Below the pieces are notes generated by a model. It made no database searches. It worked only from the letters and a program-made list of their open reading frames with translations, and had not been told where the DNA came from. A stretch of DNA of 25,766 bases from an uncultured Opitutaceae bacterium (GTDB taxonomy: Bacteria > Verrucomicrobiota > Verrucomicrobiia > Opitutales > Opitutaceae): contig CALFXL010000048.1 of assembly GCA_937958045.1 (NCBI GenBank), positions 1 through 25,766 of the forward strand, written 5' to 3'. A program made the translations under genes and the position numbers. Shown piece by piece: positions 6,766 through 16,242 of the stretch (positions within the stretch are counted from its first letter, which is position 1; each line of letters opens with the position of its first letter).

Positions 6766-8328
6766 TTAGAGCGGGATGTTGCCGTGCTTCTTCGGCGGAC
6801 GAGTTTCGCGCTTGGAGAGCGTGTTGCGTAGTGCCATGGCCACTACACCGCGGGTCTGGGCCGGCTCGATCACGTCGGTGATCATGGCCTTCGACGCGGC
6901 TTCGTACGGCGACGCGAACTTCTCGCGGTACTCCGCGGCGAGCTCGGCTTCGCGGGCCTTTTCGGCCTTCGGGTCGTTCATCGCGGAGAGTTCCTTCTTG
7001 TAGAGAATCTTCACCGCACCTTCGGCGCCCATGACGGCGATTTCGGCGGTCGGCCAGGCGAAGACCATGTCGGCACCCATGTCGCGACTGCACATCGCGA
7101 GGTAGGCGCCGCCGTAGGCCTTGCGCATGATCACGGTGATCTTCGGCACCGTGGCGGCCGCGTAGGCGAAGAGCATCTTCGCGCCGTGGCGGATGATGCC
7201 GCCGCGCTCCTGCGCGAGACCGGGCATGAAGCCGGGCACGTCGACGAGCGTGACGAGCGGGATGTTAAAGCAATTGCAGAAACGGATGAAGCGGGAGCCC
7301 TTGTCGGAGGAATCGATGTCGAGCGTGCCGGCTTTCACCATCGGCTGGTTGGCGATGATGCCGACCACGATGCCTTGTATCCGTCCGAACCCTACAACGA
7401 TGTTCTTGGCCCACTCGCGCTGCACTTCGAGGAAGTCGCCATCATCGACCAGGCGGGAGATGACTTTCAGCACATCGAGCGGCGCTTTCGGATCCGCCGG
7501 CACGAGTTCGTTCATGCCGGGATCGGGCTCGATCGCGACGGGCGCGCCGAGGCGATGGGGCGGATCCATCACGTTGTTTTGCGGGAGGAAGGAGAGCAGG
7601 CGGCGCGAGAGCGCGACCGCGGCGGTATCGTCTTCGGCGATGAAGTGGATGTTGCCGCTGACCGAGGCGTGCGCTTCGGCGGTGGCGAACTGATCGAGCG
7701 AGGCGGATTGTCCCGTGGCGGCTTTGATGACTTCGGGACCGCAGATGAACATGTTGGCGTTCTTCCGCGTCATGATGAGGAAGTCCGTCAGCGCAGGCGA
7801 ATAAGCCGCGCCACCCGCGCAAGGACCGGCGATGATCGAGACCTGCGGCACGACGCCGGAGAGCAGGACGTTGTTGAAGAAGACCTGGCCGTAACCGGAG
7901 AGCGATTCATCGCCTTCCTGGATGCGCGCGCCACCGGAGTCGTTGATGCCGATCACGGGCATGCCGGCTTGCGCGGCGTAGCGCATGAGGTCGCAGATTT
8001 TCTTCGCGTGGATGCGACCGAGCGCGCCTCCGCCGACGGTGAAGTCCTGCGAGAAGGCCGCGACGGGACGTCCATCGACGTAACCGATGCCGGTGACAAC
8101 GCCGTCAGCCGGCATGGATTTTCCGGCCATGCCGAAATCGTGGCAGTCGTGTTCGGCATGCATCCCCATTTCCATGAAGGTGCCGGGTTCGAACAGGAGC
8201 TCGAGGCGCTGACGCGCGGTGAGCAGTCCCTTCTTGTTGCGAGCCTCCTGTTTGTCGGCGCCGCCGCCAGCGAGAGCGACGGCGGTCCGCGAACGTAGTT
8301 TTTCTAGCAATACGGGGTCGATGGCCAT
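6766..8328 (-). CDS. mmdA: methylmalonyl-CoA carboxyltransferase/decarboxylase alpha subunit (MmdA/12S/PccB family)
   Basis: A 520-aa acyl-CoA carboxyltransferase with the two crotonase-fold halves of the family. Visible are RQRLELLFEPGTF (about 40-52), SQDFTVGGGALG, the N-half oxyanion segment GGARIQEG, AGPCAGGAAYSPALTD, the C-half DVPGFMPG, KAYGGAYLAM and AEIAVMGAEGAV. It transfers the carboxyl group of (S)-methylmalonyl-CoA to the biotin carrier, or the reverse. The same fold serves PccB, MmdA and the 12S transcarboxylase subunit. The neighbours (epimerase upstream, carrier downstream, beta/gamma pump subunits further down, and no biotin carboxylase in the window) favour decarboxylase or transcarboxylase over ATP-dependent propionyl-CoA carboxylase. 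The start at 8328 gives the typical family N-terminus and lies 16 bases after the epimerase stop. Confidence 0.93.
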   Translation of the reverse strand: MAIDPVLLEKLRSRTAVALAGGGADKQEARNKKGLLTARQRLELLFEPGTFMEMGMHAEHDCHDFGMAGKSMPADGVVTGIGYVDGRPVAAFSQDFTVGGGALGRIHAKKICDLMRYAAQAGMPVIGINDSGGARIQEGDESLSGYGQVFFNNVLLSGVVPQVSIIAGPCAGGAAYSPALTDFLIMTRKNANMFICGPEVIKAATGQSASLDQFATAEAHASVSGNIHFIAEDDTAAVALSRRLLSFLPQNNVMDPPHRLGAPVAIEPDPGMNELVPADPKAPLDVLKVISRLVDDGDFLEVQREWAKNIVVGFGRIQGIVVGIIANQPMVKAGTLDIDSSDKGSRFIRFCNCFNIPLVTLVDVPGFMPGLAQERGGIIRHGAKMLFAYAAATVPKITVIMRKAYGGAYLAMCSRDMGADMVFAWPTAEIAVMGAEGAVKILYKKELSAMNDPKAEKAREAELAAEYREKFASPYEAASKAMITDVIEPAQTRGVVAMALRNTLSKRETRPPKKHGNIPL

Positions 8329-8344
8329 GACGTTTAGGAAAGGG

Positions 8345-8752
8345 TTAGCCGTTTTTCGGCGCGCAAAGTTCGGTCAGCACGCCGTGGGTGGATTTGGGGT
8401 GGAGGAAAGCGACGAGTTTGCCGGCGGCGCCTTCGAAGGGCTGCTCGTTGATCAAGCGGCAACCGGCATCGGCGGCCTGACGAAGCTGGCCGTTGATATC
8501 GTCGGTGCCGAAAGCGACGTGGTGGATGCCCTCGCCGTTTTTCTCCAAAAACTTCGCCACCGGGCTGTCGGGCGAAGTGGGCTCGAGCAATTCGAGATGC
8601 ACTTCACCGACGGTGAAAAACGCCGTGCGCACCTTTTGCGAAGGCACTTCCTCGCGATGTTCACAACGCAGTCCCAGCGTTTTTTCGTAATAGGTCACGG
8701 CTTCGTCGAGCGAGCGAACCGCGATTCCGAGATGATCGATTTTGGTTATCAT
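8345..8752 (-). CDS. mce: methylmalonyl-CoA epimerase
   Basis: A 135-aa single-unit VOC (glyoxalase-fold) protein that interconverts (R)- and (S)-methylmalonyl-CoA, linking the mutase product to the carboxyltransferase. Seen features are IDHLGIAV with the first metal-ligand His at H7, LGLRCEHREEVPSQKVRTAFF, ELLEPTSPDSPVAKFLEK, GIHHVAF (H77/H78) and the C-terminal LTEL with E128. These match the epimerase family closely. The ATG at 8752 was chosen because it begins the conserved fold; an in-frame start further upstream would extend into the divergent promoter region. It is first in the nine-gene leftward run and diverges from mutA, so the succinyl-CoA to propionyl-CoA steps are encoded back to back from one control region. 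Confidence 0.94.
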   Translation of the reverse strand: MITKIDHLGIAVRSLDEAVTYYEKTLGLRCEHREEVPSQKVRTAFFTVGEVHLELLEPTSPDSPVAKFLEKNGEGIHHVAFGTDDINGQLRQAADAGCRLINEQPFEGAAGKLVAFLHPKSTHGVLTELCAPKNG

Positions 8753-8916
8753 GAGTGAGGTGCGATCGGAAAGGGTTTGGCGGGTATGCGGTGAGTATTC
8801 CCGCGATCGCAAAAAGCTGCTCCGCATCGATTGCCGAAGAGTGAGCGTCCTTTGACAAAATCTGCGGAGCGACTCGTGAAGAGCGTCGCTAGAATCATCT
8901 CCCTCCCTCAGGAACC
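8753..8916. promoter_or_regulatory. divergent control region between mce and mutA
   Basis: This 164-base gap must drive both the leftward decarboxylase run and the rightward mutase genes. It holds two copies of GCGATCG (8762-8768 and 8803-8809). A consensus-like TTGACA lies at 8852-8857 and a TAGAAT at 8890-8895 on the plus strand, but they are 32 bases apart, too far for a standard promoter. A weak ribosome-binding site AGGAA (8910-8914) precedes mutA. Location supports a regulatory role; the exact elements are unresolved. Confidence 0.5.
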
Positions 8917-11018
8917 ATGAGCACAGTCACCTCTCCGGAAACCACGCAAGAACGGCCAAACGATGTATCCAAAAAGTGGAGACAGGCCGTCGAGGCGGAA
9001 CTAAAAGGCGTGCCTTTTGAAAAGAAGCTCGTCACGCGCACCTTTGAAGGAATCGCGTTGCAGCCTCTCTATGGACCCGGCTCGGGTAAGCACGCGCCTC
9101 AACCGGGAGCGGCCCCTTTTGTGCGCGGTGTGTGCGCCAAGGGCTATGCGGATCGCGCATGGCTCTCCTGTCAGGAGCCGACGGCTTTCACCACCGCCTC
9201 TTTCAACGCCGCCGCGCGTCAGTTGCTCGGCCGTGGTTGCGCGGTGACGATTCGTCCCGACGGCGCCGCGCGCATCGGCCTCGATCCCGATGATCCCGCC
9301 GCCGCGGGCGCGGACGGCGGCCTCGGCATCGCCGATCTGGAAGATCTGCGCCTGGCCTTCGACAAGATATCCACGGACGACGCGAACGTGCACCTCGATG
9401 CCGGCGCCAGTCCGCTGCCGTTTGCCGCGCTATATCTCGCGCTCGCCCGTCGCAAGCGCACGCCGTGGAAACGTCTCCGCGGCAGCATCGCGGCCGATCC
9501 GCTCGGCGAATGGGTCACGCGCGGCGCGCTGCCGGTGACGCTCGAAGCGCTGTTCGAAGATCTCGCGTCGTGGACCAACTGGTGCGCGGAAAACTCGCCT
9601 GAAATTTCAACCATTAATGTCGGCGCCTCGCACTGGCACGAGGCCGGCGGCAACGCCGTGCAGGAACTCGCCTTGGCGCTCGCGGCCGGTGTCGAATATC
9701 TGCGCGAGTTGAACGCCCGCGGCGCCTCCTACGCTGTAGTGGCTCCGCGGATACGTTTCCAGTTCGCCGCGGGCGCGCAGTTCTTCATGGAGCTCGCGAA
9801 GTTCCGCGCGTTCCGTGCGCTGTGGACGCGCGTGTTGAAAGGTTTCGATCTCGAACCCGCCGCCGCGTGGCCCGTCGTGCACGCGAGCACCGCGCGTTGG
9901 AATCTCAGCCGTCTCGACAAGCACGTGAACATTCTACGCACGACCACCGGCGCGTTGTCCGCCGTGCTGGGCGGCGTCGATAGCCTGCAGATTCGCACGT
10001 TCGACACGGACTCGGTCGAAGGCGACGAACTCTCGCAGCGCATCGCGGCCAATCTCCACACGCTGCTCGCCGAAGAATTCCGTCTGCTGTCGCCGGCCGA
10101 CCCCGCGGGTGGCGCCTGGTATATCGAGAGCATCACCGACGAACTTTCGCGCAAAGCGTGGGCGCTGTTCCAGGAAGTCGAGCGCGACGGCGGCTTCATG
10201 AAGTCCGTGCAGATCGGCCGTCCGCAGAAACTCGTTGCGGCGACGGCCGCGGAAAAACGCGAAGCGATCGACAAGCGTCGCCTCGGCATCATCGGCACGA
10301 ATCTTTTCCCGAACCTCAAGGATTCGCTGGGCGAAGATCCGATGGTGCAAATCGACGCGCTGCGCGCACAGCATGGCGCGGAGGTTGCCCCGCGTCGTCC
10401 GCGTCCGATGAAGACGGCGTTGCCTGCCCGCTGGCCCGCGCGTTTGCGCGAAGCGATGGCCGCCGCCGAGATCGGCGCGTCGATCGGCCAGCTGCATGTG
10501 CGCGCTTATGGCGCGGCTCCGGAAAACGCGCCGAAGATCACGCCGATCAAACCGTGGCGCGCCGCGGAAGGTTTCGAACAACTGCGCGCCGCCGCCGATG
10601 AATTTGCGACCCGCACCGGCGCTCGTCCGCGTGTGTTTCTCGCGAAGATGGGGCCGCTCGCGCAGCACAAGGCCCGCGCGGATTTCTCCGCCGGCTTCTT
10701 CGCCACGGGCGGTTTCGAAGCCATCGGCAAAGAAACCTTCGACACTGCGGAAAACGCCGCGGCGTCCGCGCTCGCCTCGGGCGCTCCCGTGGCGGTGCTT
10801 TGCTCGACCGATGAGACGTATCCCGAGCTCGCACCGGCTTTCGCCCGCCTGATCAAAAACGTGTCGCCCGACCTGCAGGTCGTCCTCGCCGGACATCCGG
10901 GTGAACACGAACAAACGTTCCGCGCCGCCGGCTTCGACGAATTCATCCACATTCGTTCCGACGTCCGCAGCGTCCTCTCGCAACTGCTCGCTAAAACAGG
11001 AGCCAAACTCTCCCTCGC

Positions 11019-11022
<4 letters not shown>
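8917..11022 (+). CDS. mutA: methylmalonyl-CoA mutase small (beta) subunit
   Basis: A 701-aa non-catalytic partner of the heterodimeric methylmalonyl-CoA mutase. It resembles the large subunit along its length: a TIM-barrel-like part to about residue 480, with DSLQIRTFDT and SPADPAGGAWYIESITDELS, then a C-terminal Rossmann-like domain. The cobalamin-binding DxHxxG motif is degenerate here; the aligned stretch is VFLAKMGPLAQHKARADF, with no DGHDRG, as in known MutA subunits. The role is structural support of the B12-binding MutB. It begins 165 bases from the divergent epimerase gene and overlaps mutB by four bases (ATGA), which indicates translational coupling and matched subunit output. Confidence 0.93.
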
Positions 11023-13160
<2,138 letters not shown>

Positions 13161-13162
13161 TC

Positions 13163-13201
13163 ATGGCAGGCCCTACGCGAGCGCAGCGAGATGCCTGCCA
13201 T
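13163..13201. repeat. palindromic element 1 at the meaB start
   Basis: Perfect 9-bp inverted repeat ATGGCAGGC (13163-13171) / GCCTGCCAT (13193-13201) with a 21-base loop. The left arm begins with the meaB start codon itself. It looks like a REP-type intergenic palindrome rather than coding sequence under protein constraint. Confidence 0.7.
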
Positions 13202-14302
13202 CAGCCGCGCCCGGAGTGGGTGCCGGATCAGGCCGATGATTCTTTCGCCACGTGGATACTCGAGGGCGCCACGCCCTCGGGTACCTCCACGATGCGGCAC
13301 ATCGGGCACAAGCGCCGGCGCTTGTCGGTGGACGAGTATGTGGAAGGTATCCAAAAGGCGGATACTACCATCCTCGCCCGCGCCATCACCTTGATCGAAA
13401 GCGACTCGCCCGCGCACCGCGACGATGCGCAGGCGTTGCTCACACGGATCCTGCCGCGCACGGGCAAGGCGATGCGTGTGGGGATCACGGGCATTCCCGG
13501 CGCGGGCAAAAGCACGTTTATCGAGGCGCTCGGCGATTATCTTTGCGAACAAGGCCGCAAAGTCGCCGTGCTCGCCATCGATCCGTCGAGTACGGTGACC
13601 GGTGGCAGCGTGCTCGCCGATAAGATCCGCATGGAGAAACTATCGCGCCGGCCCAACGCGTTTATCCGTCCTTCGCCGTCGGGCGGGTCGCTGGGCGGCG
13701 TCGCGCGCAAGAGTCGCGAAGCGATGTTGCTGTGCGAGGCCGCGGGCTTCGACACGATCCTCATCGAAACCGTCGGCGTCGGTCAGAACGAAGTCACCGT
13801 GCGTTCGATGGTGGATTGTTTTATGTTTCTCATGATCGCCGGGGCGGGCGACGAGATGCAGGGCATCAAGAAAGGCGTCATCGAACTCGCCGACATGATC
13901 GTCGTGAACAAGGCCGATGGCGACAACCAGATGCGCGCGCGCGGCGCCTGCGCCGAAATGAACCGCGTGTTGTCCTACCTGCGTCCCGCGACCGAAGGCT
14001 GGACCACGAAAGCGCAAACGGCGTCCGCGCTCACCGGCGACGGCATCGCCGCCGTGTGGGAAACGGTGAAAGCGTATTTTGCGAACACGCGTGAAAGCGG
14101 CATCCTCGATCGGCGTCGTCGCGCGCAAAGCGTCGAGTGGATGCACAGCCTGATCTACGAGGCGTTGAAGCAGGAATTTTTCAGCGTACCCGCCGTGCGG
14201 GCACGTTTGGCGGAAACGGAACTCGCCGTGGCCAACGGAAAGCTCCCGCCGCTCGCCGCCGCGCAACAACTCCTCGCGCTCTCGCGACCGAACGCGACCT
14301 GA
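13163..14302 (+). CDS. meaB: methylmalonyl-CoA mutase-associated GTPase MeaB (ArgK family) with N-terminal extension
   Basis: A 379-aa G3E P-loop GTPase that protects and reloads methylmalonyl-CoA mutase with intact adenosylcobalamin. Visible are the P-loop GIPGAGKST (about 111-119), AIDPSS, the ETVGVGQNE switch (about 206-214) and the NKAD guanine-specificity motif (about 249-252). The usual family N-terminus would begin near MRHIGHKRRRLSVDEYVEGI at residue 44 (ATG at 13292). The first 43 residues are an unusual extension encoded by two strong palindromes (13163-13201 and 13251-13291), although the good ribosome-binding site points to 13163. The gene sits two bases after mutB and is followed by an intrinsic terminator, closing a three-gene mutA-mutB-meaB unit. 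Confidence 0.93.
   Translation: MAGPTRAQRDACHQPRPEWVPDQADDSFATWILEGATPSGTSTMRHIGHKRRRLSVDEYVEGIQKADTTILARAITLIESDSPAHRDDAQALLTRILPRTGKAMRVGITGIPGAGKSTFIEALGDYLCEQGRKVAVLAIDPSSTVTGGSVLADKIRMEKLSRRPNAFIRPSPSGGSLGGVARKSREAMLLCEAAGFDTILIETVGVGQNEVTVRSMVDCFMFLMIAGAGDEMQGIKKGVIELADMIVVNKADGDNQMRARGACAEMNRVLSYLRPATEGWTTKAQTASALTGDGIAAVWETVKAYFANTRESGILDRRRRAQSVEWMHSLIYEALKQEFFSVPAVRARLAETELAVANGKLPPLAAAQQLLALSRPNAT
13251..13291. repeat. palindromic element 2 inside the meaB 5' end
   Basis: Long imperfect inverted repeat with arms at 13251-13268 and 13272-13291 and a 3-base centre. The arms pair over 18 positions with one G-U wobble and a two-base bulge. The core is CGAGGGCG / CGCCCTCG. It ends one base before the ATG at 13292 that would be the ordinary MeaB start. 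Confidence 0.7.
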
Positions 14303-14337
14303 ACGGAGAGCCCGTTCGTTTAGTTCTCTTCAACCCG

Positions 14338-14370
14338 AAAAGTGCCACGCGACTCGTGGCACTTTTTCTT
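14338..14370 (+). terminator. intrinsic terminator after meaB
   Basis: Perfect inverted repeat AAAAGTGCCACG / CGTGGCACTTTT with a 5-base loop and a T-rich tail, 35 bases after the meaB stop. The A-run on the left arm means it may also work on the other strand. Confidence 0.9.
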
Positions 14371-14417
14371 TTTGTCGGTTAAACGCGTGCGTGAAGGCGT
14401 GTTTCGACGGTGAGAAA

Positions 14418-14449
14418 CAAAAAAGCCCGGAGGGGAAACTCCGGGCTTT
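14418..14449 (-). terminator. intrinsic terminator for the leftward carboxyltransferase gene
   Basis: Stem AAAGCCCGGAG (14422-14432) / CTCCGGGCTTT (14439-14449) with a 6-base loop. On the minus strand it is followed by a TTTTTTG run. It lies downstream of the leftward gene at 14559-16040, back to back with the meaB terminator. Confidence 0.87.
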
Positions 14450-14452
14450 CCG

Positions 14453-14511
14453 TGTGTAGTGGAAATTCAACTACACAGCTTCACTCCAGTTTCGTTCAAC
14501 TACAGCTTCAC
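14453..14511. repeat. TTCAACTACA-type repeats with small hairpin
   Basis: Two direct copies, TTCAACTACACAGCTTCAC (14466-14484) and TTCAACTACAGCTTCAC (14495-14511), start 29 bases apart. The first overlaps a perfect 8-bp inverted repeat TGTGTAGT (14453-14460) / ACTACACA (14470-14477). A reverse-complement copy of the core (TGTAGTTGAA) lies in the ccoN-side leader near 766-775. The function is unknown. The rest of the 14303-14558 gap holds the two terminators and nothing else I can support. Confidence 0.5.
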
Positions 14512-14558
14512 ACAGACTAAACAACAGGCTTACCGGAGCAAATGGGAGAGGGTGGTGC

Positions 14559-16040
14559 TCAGGCGATCTCCTCGATCTGAGCGACGACGCGGCGACCGTT
14601 GATGGTCAGCCCGAGCTGACGACTCGCACCGGGGCGCACAGGCGCCGGGGCGGGAGCGGGTTTTGTCGTGACCGTGACCGGCGCGGCGGGGGCAGGCGCG
14701 GGCGCGGGACGATGCAGCGCGGCAAACTCGTGCGGGAACATCGCGTGGAGCACGCAGGCCTCGTCGTCGGTCGGCAGATTGGCTTTCGCGAGTTCGGCGC
14801 GAAGCGACGACATGCGCGGCGAGAGCGTGTCGGCGAGACGCCCTTCGATGGGCTTCTGGCCGGTCTTCTTGACGACGAGTTCGAGCAGGCCGGGATCGAC
14901 CGGACCGGGCGTGCGACCGTACTTGCCGAGCGCGATATCGGCCGCGGCGGGAGCGATGTTTTTCCAACGACCAAACTTCACGTTGAGCATTGCTTGCGTG
15001 CCGACGATCTGCGAAGTCGGCGTGACGAGCGGAATCCAACCGAGCGCGGCGCGAACAACCGGGACCTCGGCCATGACGGCGTCGAACTTATCCATCATGT
15101 TCTGCTCGCGCAGCTGCGTGCGGAAGTTGGAGAGCATGCCACCGGGGACTTGGTAAGCGAGCGTGTCGCTGTCGACGCGCTCGTTGTCGCTCGAGGTGAA
15201 TTTCGAGAGCTCGCGATACACTTCGGTGAAGTGCTGGCGGAGCTTGAGCAGCGTCGCGCGATCGTAGTCGGGGCAGCGCGGATGGCCTTCGAGGAGCGCG
15301 AGCATGCGCACGGTGTCGGGCTGGGCGGTGCCGTTGGCGAAAGGCGTGATGGAGGTTTCGACCGCATCGACGCCGGCGTCGATCGCGGCGAGATAAGCGG
15401 CGGCGCCGAGACCGGCGGTGTCGTGCGTGTGAACGACAACCGGGAGGCTGGTCGCACGTTTGAGCGCCGTCACAAGATCGAAGGCGACGCGCGGCGTGAG
15501 CACGCCCGACATGTCTTTGATGCCGATCGAATCGCAGCCCATTTTTTCGAGTTCTTTGCCCATGCGGACAAATGCCTCGATGGTGTGGACGGGGCTGGTG
15601 GTGTAGCAGATCTCGCCGCGCGCGTGTTTGCCGGCGGCCTTGGTGGCGCGGATCGCGGTTTGGAGATTACGCGTGTCATTGAGCGCGTCGAAAATGCGGA
15701 GCACATCGCAGCCGGCGCGCGCGGTGGCGTTGACGAAGGCTTCGACGACGTCGTCGGGGAAGCTCGTGTACTGGACGATGTTTTGTCCACGCAGCAGCAT
15801 GAGGTGCGGCGTTTTTGGCGCGGCTTTTTTCAGCGTGCGCAAACGATCGAACGGATTCTCACGCAGAAAGCGCAGGCACGAGTCGATGGTGGCGCCGCCC
15901 CAGGTCTCCAAGCCGCCGAATCCGAGGCTGTCGAGCAACGGTGCGGCTGGCAGCATCTGGGCGGTGGTCATGCGCGTGGCGGCGAGCGACTGGTGACCGT
16001 CGCGGAGTACGGTGTTGTTGAAGACGACGGGTTTTGCCAT
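14559..16040 (-). CDS. biotin-independent pyruvate/oxaloacetate carboxyltransferase (transcarboxylase 5S / OadA-like)
   Basis: A 493-aa DRE-TIM-barrel carboxyltransferase. It shows LRDGHQSLAATRM (12-24; usually RDAHQS), ETWGGATIDSCLRFL, MLLRGQN, the carbamylated-lysine motif GIKDMSG (K175), metal ligands HTHDTAG (H204, H206), PGGMLSNFRTQL and LVTPTSQIVGTQA. It moves CO2 between oxaloacetate/pyruvate and carboxybiotin. Unlike OadA and PycB it has no biotinyl domain and no (A/V)MKM motif. After an Ala/Pro linker it ends in a short strand module, LGLTINGRRVVAQIEEIA, which resembles the N-terminus of the carrier at 6331-6738 and the C-terminal tail of the Propionibacterium 5S subunit. It is monocistronic, convergent with meaB, with its own terminator. 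The start at 16040 begins the conserved domain; an in-frame codon at 16094 would add 18 unlikely residues. Confidence 0.9.
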   Translation of the reverse strand: MAKPVVFNNTVLRDGHQSLAATRMTTAQMLPAAPLLDSLGFGGLETWGGATIDSCLRFLRENPFDRLRTLKKAAPKTPHLMLLRGQNIVQYTSFPDDVVEAFVNATARAGCDVLRIFDALNDTRNLQTAIRATKAAGKHARGEICYTTSPVHTIEAFVRMGKELEKMGCDSIGIKDMSGVLTPRVAFDLVTALKRATSLPVVVHTHDTAGLGAAAYLAAIDAGVDAVETSITPFANGTAQPDTVRMLALLEGHPRCPDYDRATLLKLRQHFTEVYRELSKFTSSDNERVDSDTLAYQVPGGMLSNFRTQLREQNMMDKFDAVMAEVPVVRAALGWIPLVTPTSQIVGTQAMLNVKFGRWKNIAPAAADIALGKYGRTPGPVDPGLLELVVKKTGQKPIEGRLADTLSPRMSSLRAELAKANLPTDDEACVLHAMFPHEFAALHRPAPAPAPAAPVTVTTKPAPAPAPVRPGASRQLGLTINGRRVVAQIEEIA

Positions 16041-16159
16041 GACGATGAAAGGGGAGATCGGAAAGAAACTAACGTGCGATGGGGGAAAGCGCACCGCGTC
16101 GATTGCGATTCATTGCGCACGTGCTGTCATCGGCATCCGCTACGCAGACGCGCGCGCAT

Positions 16160-16193
16160 AAAAAACGCCGCGCGAGAGATGCGCGGCGCTTTT
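16160..16193 (-). terminator. intrinsic terminator after the ribonucleotide reductase gene
   Basis: Perfect stem CGCCGCGC (16166-16173) / GCGCGGCG (16181-16188) with a 7-base loop. On the minus strand a TTTTTT run follows. It lies 50 bases after the stop of the leftward gene at 16243-18618. Confidence 0.88.
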
Positions 16194-16242
16194 GCGTGAG
16201 AAGAATTTTCCGCGCGATTCGCGATGAACCGCACGGGGGTTA

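Noticed and set aside
8762..8809. The two GCGATCG copies as a regulator operator
   Set aside because: This short word is expected often by chance in such GC-rich sequence and also occurs inside genes, so it carries little weight.
8852..8895. TTGACA with TAGAAT as a promoter for mutA
   Set aside because: The spacer is 32 bases instead of about 17, so the pair does not make a standard sigma-70 promoter.
14712..16199. A 495-codon plus-strand frame opposite the 5S-like gene
   Set aside because: It is antisense to a gene with complete catalytic motifs, and no domain is visible in the antisense translation.
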